This document shows positions 1 to 5,256 of a stretch of DNA of 8,431 nucleotides, piece by piece (position 1 is the stretch's first letter; every line of letters starts with the position of its first letter). Position numbers and translations under genes: made by a program. The stretch lies in the NCBI GenBank assembly GCA_031254175.1, contig JAIRUY010000256.1:1-8431 (forward strand), given 5' to 3'. The notes below the pieces were generated by a model. That model did no database searches, was not told where the DNA came from, and saw only the letters and a program-made list of their open reading frames with translations. The DNA is from Treponema sp. (GTDB taxonomy: Bacteria > Spirochaetota > Spirochaetia > Treponematales > Breznakiellaceae).

Positions 1-168
1 TTCACCTTTTGGTAAAATACGATTTATCAAAGGCACATTCCGAAGCACATTATACACCGGACTTAAAGCAGTTTTAGCGTCAATAACATTGAGGTAATCG
101 AACCATATAATGCCGCCCACGGACAGAATTGCAATGAGCAGCAAAAGAACTATAGATCTGCCTATCAT
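1..168 (-). CDS. Partial small membrane-anchored protein, function unknown (N-terminal 56 codons)
   Basis: This open frame is too short for routine ORF calling because the window edge cuts it; it runs without a stop from an ATG at 168 to base 1. The start is supported by a GGGAG motif about 6-7 bases upstream. Residues 5-22 form a hydrophobic segment (SIVLLLLIAILSVGGIIW) preceded by a single Arg, so it is a signal anchor or uncleaved signal peptide. After it comes a short soluble stretch (FDYLNVIDAKTALSPVYNVL) that should lie outside the inner membrane. I do not recognise the family; the visible part carries no catalytic motif. It lies 66 bp downstream of the C39-like peptidase gene in the same direction and could be co-transcribed with it. 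The reading frame is fairly sure, the function open. Confidence 0.7.
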   Translation of the reverse strand, partial: MIGRSIVLLLLIAILSVGGIIWFDYLNVIDAKTALSPVYNVLRNVPLINRILPKGE

Positions 169-190
169 TTTTTTCTCCCAAATCGTTGGC

Positions 191-223
191 GCTGGCCGAG
201 AAGTAACCGACTTCTTGGACAGC
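191..223. repeat. Imperfect hairpin between the C39-like gene and the next gene
   Basis: A 14-bp arm (GCTGGCCGAGAAGT, 191-204) is followed by a 5-base loop and its imperfect inverse (210-223); 12 of 14 positions pair perfectly. No T-run follows on either strand, so it is not a standard intrinsic terminator. In the minus-strand transcript it would lie between the peptidase stop codon and the ribosome binding site of the next gene, where it could act as an RNA-processing or stabilising structure. That role is inference. Confidence 0.4.
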
Positions 224-226
224 CCC

Positions 227-254
227 TTTATAGTTTACCTAGGGCCGGAAACAA
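227..254 (-). promoter_or_regulatory. Weak candidate promoter for the partial gene at 168
   Basis: On the minus strand TTGTTT (254-249) is separated by 16 bases from TATAAA (232-227), which resembles a sigma70 promoter with a poor -35. It overlaps the last codons of the C39-like gene. Transcription from it would start near 220, inside the hairpin at 191-223. It may be chance in AT-rich sequence. Confidence 0.25.
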
Positions 255-1968
255 CAATCATTTCGTTACGGCGCAGGGAACGGAGCACCTCGTTAGCGGA
301 AAAATAGCGGTTGCGGCCCATCATGCTGATCTCGTCAGAATAACGGAAACTGTTGGCGCTCCAGTCGCTGGGTATGGGGTCATGCACAATAAAATATTCG
401 CCGTTCATGGAATAACCCTTTACAACCATATAGTGGCCTGTAGAATCGTTGTAATATTTTCCAAAAAGATCCGCTGCGGGATTTCCGCGCGCCATTCTAA
501 TCCCATCGGTATGAAAAAGGATAATCGCGATAGATCCGGCATCTATAACATCCTTTATTTCCTGAACTGTCCTTAACGGCTTAAGGCTTGCTTCTATGCC
601 CTGATTTCTGATAACCCTGATAAGTTCATCAAAACTGGTGCCGCCGTTTCCCTGCCAGCCCACAGCTTGGCGCGCTGAGGATACAGGGAAATATCTGCCG
701 GTAGCCCAGCTTATGCCCATAGCCACCGAAGCCGGCCCGCAGTTTGATGGGGTTCCGGTGTTAAACTGTGTTCTGTACCAGTTAAAATTATTCATTTTAT
801 GATCAACATGCACAGAAGGAATTGGGCTGACAAAAACGGAATAGTACTGTTCCCGGTCTCCGGCTTCACGCACTGTAATGCCGTAATAGCCGCTTTTCTT
901 AAACTGCACTTTTGTTAAAAATTGATCCGACTCGCTAAAATCCAGCACATCATGAATATTGGCATGCCGGGATACTTTTGTGATGGTTCCGTTTACGACA
1001 AAATGTTCGTCAGGATAGGAAAGGGTAATAAACCTCGTTGTGCTGTGCTCTACTGCCGAAGCAGGGTGCGGAATATCAATATAAAGATGGTTTGACCTGT
1101 AAACTCCTCCTGAACTGTCCTGGGCTGTAAGCCGGACAGTATAGGTTCTAGGCGTGGAATATTCATGACTGGGGCTTTCCCTGAAACTGCGTCTTCCGTC
1201 TCCAAGATCCCATTCATAAGATCTAAGGTTTGAGGGAGGATTCACAATGGAAAAATGGACAGTAATGCCTGCTCCTGTTCCGTTATTTATGCTTTCATAG
1301 GTAATTCCGATATCTTTTACCGCTCTTGCCGCAGTTACGGTTTGCTGCTGTCTCGTCCTTTGCTGCCTGTATTGAACATCCTGTAGCGCAATATTTTCCA
1401 GAGAAGGAATAACAATAACCGTTCCCACACGTATCCGGTTTGCGTTTTCTATTTTGTTATACCAGGCAAGAAAATCATAGGGAATTCCATACGCATAGGC
1501 AATTTCAGACAGAGTTTCTCCCGGCCTGACCGGGTAGTCGAAATCCTTTGAACGATCCTGGGTTTGAGAACCTGCGCCTGTCTCGAATTCTTTGCCGTCA
1601 AATAATGTCAACGCCGCCCAATTATCATCATTAGCGGATAACACAACATTGGACATTGAAAACCCGTTAGAGCCGCCGCCTTCGGATATATCTCTCATCG
1701 CAGAGAACAGATTTTGAGGAGGCAATTCCGGGGAAATTATGGCAAAAAAAACCAAAAAAATTGCGCCAACAAAGAAGGATGAAAGACAAAAACCAATGGT
1801 TATTTTGCGAAAAAACGGGTTAAAACGGATAATATCCAAAACCCGCAGTAAAAATTCTTTTATTATCTGATACATTTTCTTCCCAAAAGAAAGAAACAAT
1901 AAAGCAATGGTACAGAAAAACAATTTGATGATTCTAAATACGCCAAACGTAAAATTAAACAAACTCAT
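235..1968 (-). CDS. Membrane-anchored LysM + PKD + C39-like cysteine peptidase
   Basis: This is a 577-residue envelope protein, probably a cell-wall-bound cysteine peptidase. Two hydrophobic segments lie at about residues 4-28 and 56-78 (ITIGFCLSS...FFAII). A LysM domain follows at 145-189 (YPVRPGETLSEIAYAYGIP, ending IRVGTVIVIPS), the usual peptidoglycan-binding module. A PKD-like beta domain lies at about 234-298 with the hallmark WDLGDG (253-258). The C-terminal C39-like peptidase domain runs from about 400 to 577: nucleophile Cys410 in SNCGPASVAMG, His512 in GHYMVVKGY and Asp530 in VHDP, so the catalytic triad looks complete. The frame can open at 2058, but that ATG overlaps a promoter -10 and has no ribosome binding site; the ATG at 1968 (MSLFNF) follows AGGA 10 bases upstream and is preferred. 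No ABC transporter is adjacent, so a bacteriocin-processing role is unlikely. The substrate is unknown. Confidence 0.85.
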   Translation of the reverse strand: MSLFNFTFGVFRIIKLFFCTIALLFLSFGKKMYQIIKEFLLRVLDIIRFNPFFRKITIGFCLSSFFVGAIFLVFFAIISPELPPQNLFSAMRDISEGGGSNGFSMSNVVLSANDDNWAALTLFDGKEFETGAGSQTQDRSKDFDYPVRPGETLSEIAYAYGIPYDFLAWYNKIENANRIRVGTVIVIPSLENIALQDVQYRQQRTRQQQTVTAARAVKDIGITYESINNGTGAGITVHFSIVNPPSNLRSYEWDLGDGRRSFRESPSHEYSTPRTYTVRLTAQDSSGGVYRSNHLYIDIPHPASAVEHSTTRFITLSYPDEHFVVNGTITKVSRHANIHDVLDFSESDQFLTKVQFKKSGYYGITVREAGDREQYYSVFVSPIPSVHVDHKMNNFNWYRTQFNTGTPSNCGPASVAMGISWATGRYFPVSSARQAVGWQGNGGTSFDELIRVIRNQGIEASLKPLRTVQEIKDVIDAGSIAIILFHTDGIRMARGNPAADLFGKYYNDSTGHYMVVKGYSMNGEYFIVHDPIPSDWSANSFRYSDEISMMGRNRYFSANEVLRSLRRNEMIVVSGPR

Positions 1969-2056
1969 GACGGAACCATCCTGCCTGATATTTAAATGAG
2001 GTAAATACCGGCGTCTTTCTACTTTTTGATGAGTATACAATCCCCCCATTATGCTC

Positions 2057-2085
2057 ATTGTATATTATCTGTAATTTTTTGTCTA
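2057..2085 (-). promoter_or_regulatory. Candidate sigma70-type promoter for the LysM-PKD-C39 gene
   Basis: Reading the minus strand, TAGACA (2085-2080) is followed after exactly 17 bases by TACAAT (2062-2057); each hexamer differs from consensus at one position. A transcript would start near 2050, leaving a leader of about 80 nt before the ATG at 1968. This is the main argument against the longer reading of the gene from 2058, whose ATG lies within the -10. Confidence 0.5.
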
Positions 2086-2102
2086 GTCTTAAGCTAAAAA
2101 CT

Positions 2103-3146
2103 TTAATCATCATCAGAAACAGGCGTACTGTATGATGTTCCTCTTTCATCCCTGAACGGAATAAACCTTACGCTCAAACCATTGTATACATCCCTGCGGG
2201 TCAGAATAATGTTGCCTTCTTCATCAACATTTTTCACTACTTCCATAATGTACTGGCGGTTTGGAGGGCCAAGGGGCAAAACCATAATTCCACCCGGACT
2301 TAACTGTCTTAAAAGCGGAGGCGGAATATGGTCAATTGCGCAGGTAACAATAATTTTGTCAAAAGGAGCGAATTCCTCCCATCCATAATAACCATCGCCA
2401 AGTTTACGGTTTATTACTGAATATGACGGATAGTTTCTTTCCAGATCACGTAAAAGCGCATCGGTTTCTATGTAGAGGGGCCTGATTATCTCGATTGTGT
2501 ATACATCTTTGGTTAAAAAAGAGAGAATCGCGGCCTGATACCCTGAGCCTGTTCCAATTTCAAGAACTTTGTCTCCGGGCTGGACTTTAATGGTTGAGGT
2601 CATCATGGACACCACATCAGGATCGGTTATGGTTGCCCCGTACCCTATTGGAAGCCATGTATCTTCATATTCACGCCCCCTGTTTACAGCCCTGACAAAA
2701 TGTTCCCTTGGAGCAAGGAGAAATGCCCTAACTTCCTCAGGGCGTTTTAGTTCAGAAGAATTGACAAGGTCCTGCGCCCATTGCCAGCGCTGTTCCAGAA
2801 AAACAGGATCGTCGTGCGGACGGTTCCTGCTCATCCATGAAAGCCAGGCTTCTCTGGTTTCAATTGGCATGGTTTCAGCGAAGCGGGGACCGTCATATTT
2901 TTGGATTCCGGGCAAGGTTATATAACTTAAGCCTTCTTCCCCGGAACGGCCTGCAAGCCGCAGCGCTTCCTGAACCATGGATTGTGCGGCTACTTCCTCA
3001 TAACTGACTACCCTTTCCGCCTGAGAAGCCAAAGCCATCGGAACAGAAAGCCCGAATAACAAACCGGCAATAATGCCGGAAAAAATGGCTATTATTATGG
3101 AAGCAGGTATGGATTTCCTTAAAAAATTCATTACTAATTCAATCAT
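2103..3146 (-). CDS. pcm: Protein-L-isoaspartate O-methyltransferase, exported or membrane-anchored form
   Basis: PCMT uses S-adenosylmethionine to methylate isoaspartyl residues in damaged proteins, starting their repair to aspartate. The C-terminal 210 residues fit the family: VRAFLLAPREHFV (139-151), ATITDPDVVSMM (171-182, matching the TIS-QP-VA-M substrate loop), SAM motif I VLEIGTGSGYQAA (194-206), GDGYYGW (250-256), PFDKIIVTCA (261-270) and the closing VRFIPF (326-331). Unlike the cytosolic enzymes of about 210 residues, this protein has 347. Residues 14-36 are a hydrophobic signal/anchor ending in MALA-SQ, a plausible signal peptidase site, followed by about 95 residues of unrecognised, mostly helical sequence. 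In the substrate loop the family Ser is Thr and neighbouring positions are Asp. The ATG at 3146 has AGGA six bases upstream. How SAM would reach an exported domain is unclear; an inside-facing N-terminal anchor is the alternative. Confidence 0.9.
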   Translation of the reverse strand: MIELVMNFLRKSIPASIIIAIFSGIIAGLLFGLSVPMALASQAERVVSYEEVAAQSMVQEALRLAGRSGEEGLSYITLPGIQKYDGPRFAETMPIETREAWLSWMSRNRPHDDPVFLEQRWQWAQDLVNSSELKRPEEVRAFLLAPREHFVRAVNRGREYEDTWLPIGYGATITDPDVVSMMTSTIKVQPGDKVLEIGTGSGYQAAILSFLTKDVYTIEIIRPLYIETDALLRDLERNYPSYSVINRKLGDGYYGWEEFAPFDKIIVTCAIDHIPPPLLRQLSPGGIMVLPLGPPNRQYIMEVVKNVDEEGNIILTRRDVYNGLSVRFIPFRDERGTSYSTPVSDDD

Positions 3147-3200
3147 GTTAATTCCTGAGCGCCTCTATTATTTTAATTAAATGAGCAGCCACTAGACTTA

Positions 3201-3229
3201 AATGTATATATTGCCTTAGCCTGTGTCAA
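3201..3229 (-). promoter_or_regulatory. Candidate promoter for pcm
   Basis: A perfect TTGACA lies at 3229-3224 on the minus strand, overlapping the stop codon of the CPBP protease gene. TACATT lies 17 bases on (3206-3201), and the overlapping TATACA lies at a shorter 15-base spacing. The start would be near 3195, giving a leader of about 50 nt to the pcm ATG. The strong -35 and moderate -10 make independent transcription of pcm plausible. Confidence 0.4.
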
Positions 3230-3873
3230 TGCCCTGATGAATTAATGGCATAAACGGCTATGTTGTAAATGGCGTGGGCTATGGAAATTCCATGCAAGCT
3301 CTTAAAACGCAAAAAAATTACCGCAAGAACTGTTCCGGAAAGCGCTGCGTTCAAAACTCCCCAGTAACCTTCGTATAAGTGACAAATTGAAAACAATGCC
3401 GCAGATAACGCAACCGCAGGCGCTGTGCCAAGTTTTAATTCGTTCTTTCGTGAAAGCAGATAAAAACGGAAAAAACTTTCTTCTACATAGGCGGCTATGA
3501 TACAGAAAAAACACAATAGCGCCCATTCGGCGCCGGAAGAAGGAAAAGAAAGAAATACCTGCGCGGATGTTTCTCCAGCATTTGAAGATAAAAAAGCAGA
3601 AAAAAAACCAATAATTAAAAGGCTCGGCAGCGCAATAAGACATGAAAACAAATCCTTTTTTCCGGGCAGAATATTCCAGTCTTTGACAGATTTTACCCGC
3701 AGGAGCACAAACCAAATCAGGGCAAGCGAAGGAATGCCATACAGAAAAATTCCCGCAAGCCAGGAAAAACCCGCCGCTTCTCCAAGGCCGCCGGAGCCGC
3801 CAAAAATTAAACTGGCCGAACCTGAAAAGAAAATAACAATATATAAAACAAGAGCTTCTATGTATATTTTCAA
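3226..3873 (-). CDS. CPBP-family intramembrane metalloprotease (CAAX protease / Abi type)
   Basis: This is a 215-residue polytopic membrane protein with about six hydrophobic segments. It carries all the conserved motifs of the CPBP family: EExxxR (Glu131-Glu132...Arg136 in VEESFFRFYLL), FxxxH (Phe161...His165 in FSICHL) and HxxxN (His200...Asn204 in HAIYN). In this family the glutamates and histidines form the metal/water-activating site within the membrane. Bacterial members do varied jobs (bacteriocin self-immunity, regulated proteolysis, membrane-protein processing), and nothing here picks one: no bacteriocin gene or prenylation substrate is visible. The start codon is TTG at 3873. No Met codon occurs later in the frame, and a strong Shine-Dalgarno precedes the TTG, so this start is well supported. 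It is the first gene of the leftward cluster, 79 bp before pcm, and diverges from the PilZ operon. Confidence 0.88.
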   Translation of the reverse strand: MKIYIEALVLYIVIFFSGSASLIFGGSGGLGEAAGFSWLAGIFLYGIPSLALIWFVLLRVKSVKDWNILPGKKDLFSCLIALPSLLIIGFFSAFLSSNAGETSAQVFLSFPSSGAEWALLCFFCIIAAYVEESFFRFYLLSRKNELKLGTAPAVALSAALFSICHLYEGYWGVLNAALSGTVLAVIFLRFKSLHGISIAHAIYNIAVYAINSSGH

Positions 3874-3877
3874 ATTT

Positions 3878-3885
3878 TCCTTCCC
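3878..3885 (-). promoter_or_regulatory. Ribosome binding site that fixes the TTG start of the CPBP gene
   Basis: On the minus strand GGGAAGGA ends four bases before the TTG at 3873-3871. It is purine-rich and complementary to the 16S 3' end. With no in-frame ATG anywhere in the gene, it settles the unusual start. Confidence 0.6.
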
Positions 3886-3908
3886 TGCGCCTGCCCTGTC
3901 TTTAAATA

Positions 3909-3927
3909 GAGTTGTTCAGAAACTTCA
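3909..3927 (+). repeat. Solo copy of the left end of the structured element at 4018
   Basis: GAGTTGTTCAGAAACTTCA here matches 17 of 19 bases with 4018-4036, in the same orientation. The similarity stops abruptly after it, and the hairpin partner found in the full copy is missing. It may be the remnant of a second element or a repeated protein-binding site. It lies just upstream of the CPBP start, in what would be that gene's promoter or leader. Confidence 0.5.
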
Positions 3928-3961
3928 ATATAATAGCTAAAAAGACAACTTTTGCATATGC

Positions 3962-3990
3962 TGTACAGTTTTTAAAAAGACTCTTATAAT
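3962..3990 (+). promoter_or_regulatory. Candidate sigma70-type promoter for the PilZ-HEAT-ComEC-KsgA operon
   Basis: A perfect TATAAT (3985-3990) stands 17 bases after TGTACA (3962-3967, four of six matches). The -35 sits within an 8-bp palindrome CTGTACAG (3961-3968) that could be an operator half. Transcription would start near 3997, so the mRNA would carry a leader of about 150 nt containing the whole hairpin element before the GTG at 4150. No other rightward promoter of similar quality was found in the spacer. Confidence 0.5.
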
Positions 3991-4017
3991 TATTAATTAA
4001 ATGTTCATGGCGAAACA

Positions 4018-4134
4018 GAGTTGTTCGAAAACTTCAGTTTTCCGAACAACTTCCTAAAAAACCGCATTTTTGCAGGGCTTTAGCCCGAAAAAATGCAAGG
4101 CTTGTGAGGGAACCATCGGGTTCCCGAACAAGTC
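4018..4134 (+). repeat. 117-bp MITE/REP-like element: terminal inverted repeats enclosing three hairpins
   Basis: The ends are inverted copies of each other: GAGTTGTTCG (4018-4027) and CGAACAAGTC (4125-4134) pair at nine of ten positions. Inside are three consecutive hairpins. Hairpin 1 (4019-4051) has a 14-bp stem with one bulged base and a TTCA loop. Hairpin 2 (4064-4096) has an outer GCATTTTT/AAAAATGC stem and an inner GGGC-TTTA-GCCC stem. Hairpin 3 (4101-4132) has outer CTTGT/ACAAG, a symmetrical GA/GA internal loop, and inner GGGAACC-ATCG-GGTTCCC. It ends 15 bases before the PilZ start codon. No coding frame or clear target-site duplication is seen; only a 2-base CA flanks both sides. 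It may be a dispersed non-autonomous repeat, a regulatory mRNA leader, or a repeat adopted as a leader. Confidence 0.6.
4056..4096 (-). terminator. Terminator-like hairpin facing left within the structured element
   Basis: Read on the minus strand, the second hairpin of the element (4096-4064, AT outer stem, GC inner stem, TAAA loop) is followed after GG by six T residues (4061-4056). That is the layout of an intrinsic terminator. It faces away from the PilZ operon, so it could stop antisense transcripts leaving the operon before they reach the CPBP promoter region. No leftward gene end is adjacent, so it may simply be a by-product of the element's composition. Confidence 0.35.
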
Positions 4135-4149
4135 CAATGAGGAAAAACA

Positions 4150-5256
4150 GTGATACCTTTTTTTGTTTTTGCGGCGGCAGCCGTCCTCCTGGGTTTCTAT
4201 GTTACGCGTACCAGAAAGGAAAGCTCCGGAAACTGGATTCAATTTTTCTCAAAAGGCAAAGAAGCCGGATTTTCCATGAAGGATATGGAACACCTCAAGA
4301 AGCTTGCGACAAATTGTAATATCCATGATCCGGTATCAATATTCAGTTCACAAAAACAGTTTCAGACAATCATACGTTTCATGGTTAATTCAGCGCGTGC
4401 GTCAGGGGAAATCTATGATCCGATAGTTCAGGATTTTCTGTCCAGACTTTTTGATTACTGCAAAAAAATTGAAATGGAAGCGGCAGAAAACAAAATTCGC
4501 ATCACGAATTCACGCCAAATCAGCGAAGGGCAGATATTGAGGGTTTTAGTGCCGGGGACCGGAGTATACAAATCAGAAGTAGTAAAGAATGCCGGTAATT
4601 CTCTTACAATTTCACGTCCGGTAAATTCCAAGCTGACAACTTCCCTGCAATGGCGCGGCCTGAAAATATCAATTTATTTCTGGCGGGAAGATGATGCCGG
4701 TTATGTCTTCGATACTGATGTAATTGACGAAGTTTTTTCAAAGGGTATTTCTTCACTGAAGATTGAACATAATGACGCGCTTTTCAGAACGCAGAAACGT
4801 AAATCCATGCGCATAAAAATGAATAAAGCGGCTTTTCTTTACATGGTTAATGACATTGAAAATCCGCACAAGCTTGAAAAAACAGCCGGCTTAAGATGCA
4901 TGCTTGATGATATTTCCGATTGCGGCTGCGCTTTCAGAGTCAACGGGCAGGCTGTAACAGGGCTGCGCCTTAAAGTGCAGTTTTCGCTTAACAGATTTCC
5001 CATTTGTATACCCGGCACAGTCCGTTCTGTGGATTATAATCAGGAGATCAACACGTCTCTTGTACACATGGAAGCGGATATGCTGCCGATTGCAACGCGG
5101 AATCATATTTTGAGCGAAGTTTTTAACCTGCTGCCGGAAGAAGATGAAGATGAAGAATTGCCGTTCCGTGTACTTGAAGAAGAAACTGACAAGGCTCTTC
5201 CCCGCAGCGAAAACACAAACTCTTCTGTTAACTTCATGGAGGCTGTGGATGACTAA
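4150..5256 (+). CDS. Membrane-anchored PilZ-domain protein (cyclic-di-GMP receptor, YcgR-like)
   Basis: This 368-residue protein is a likely receptor for cyclic-di-GMP. Residues 2-18 (IPFFVFAAAAVLLGFYV) are a single N-terminal membrane anchor followed by RTRK, which favours a cytoplasmic body. A helical region follows at about 43-115. A YcgR-N-like beta domain follows at about 123-205 (GQILRVLVPGTGVYKSEVV). The PilZ domain spans about 214-325 and keeps both ligand-binding signatures: RxxxR as Arg217-Lys-Ser-Met-Arg221, and DxSxxG as Asp254-Ile-Ser-Asp-Cys-Gly259. The tail is acidic (EEDEDEE, 330-336). YcgR-type proteins generally act on flagellar motility; here the neighbours are not flagellar genes, so the output is open. 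The start is GTG at 4150 with GAGG seven bases upstream; an out-of-frame ATG at 4137 is ignored. It is the first gene of the operon and overlaps the next by 8 bp. Confidence 0.88.
   Translation: MIPFFVFAAAAVLLGFYVTRTRKESSGNWIQFFSKGKEAGFSMKDMEHLKKLATNCNIHDPVSIFSSQKQFQTIIRFMVNSARASGEIYDPIVQDFLSRLFDYCKKIEMEAAENKIRITNSRQISEGQILRVLVPGTGVYKSEVVKNAGNSLTISRPVNSKLTTSLQWRGLKISIYFWREDDAGYVFDTDVIDEVFSKGISSLKIEHNDALFRTQKRKSMRIKMNKAAFLYMVNDIENPHKLEKTAGLRCMLDDISDCGCAFRVNGQAVTGLRLKVQFSLNRFPICIPGTVRSVDYNQEINTSLVHMEADMLPIATRNHILSEVFNLLPEEDEDEELPFRVLEEETDKALPRSENTNSSVNFMEAVDD

Noticed and set aside
235..1968. Bacteriocin-processing or export system based on the C39 and CPBP domains
   Set aside because: There is no ABC transporter, no double-glycine leader peptide and no small precursor gene; the C39 domain is attached to wall-binding modules instead.
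1955..2149. Small minus-strand frame of 64 codons across the pcm-peptidase gap
   Set aside because: It begins inside the end of pcm, shows no ribosome binding site or recognisable protein features, and runs over the promoter and start of the next gene.
3173..3183. TTAATTAAATG shared with 3993-4003
   Set aside because: It is an AT-only palindrome plus ATG in AT-rich spacers; the flanks do not match, so it is most likely chance.
3497..3940. 147-codon plus-strand frame opposite the CPBP gene
   Set aside because: The opposite strand encodes a protein with all CPBP motifs; the Pro/Lys-rich product here is a shadow.
4018..4134. Rho-independent terminator for rightward transcription
   Set aside because: None of the three hairpins is followed by a T-run on the plus strand, and no plus-strand gene ends upstream.
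4104..4319. 71-codon plus-strand frame overlapping the PilZ start, including the ATG at 4137
   Set aside because: It is out of frame with PilZ, begins within hairpin 3, and stops early; the GTG at 4150 with GAGG upstream opens the motif-bearing frame.
5144..5248. Longer N-terminus for the HEAT-like protein starting at 5144
   Set aside because: It overlaps the PilZ coding sequence by over 100 bp, has no ribosome binding site, and would bury the signal peptide behind 35 basic residues. The ATG at 5249 has GGAGG at the right distance.
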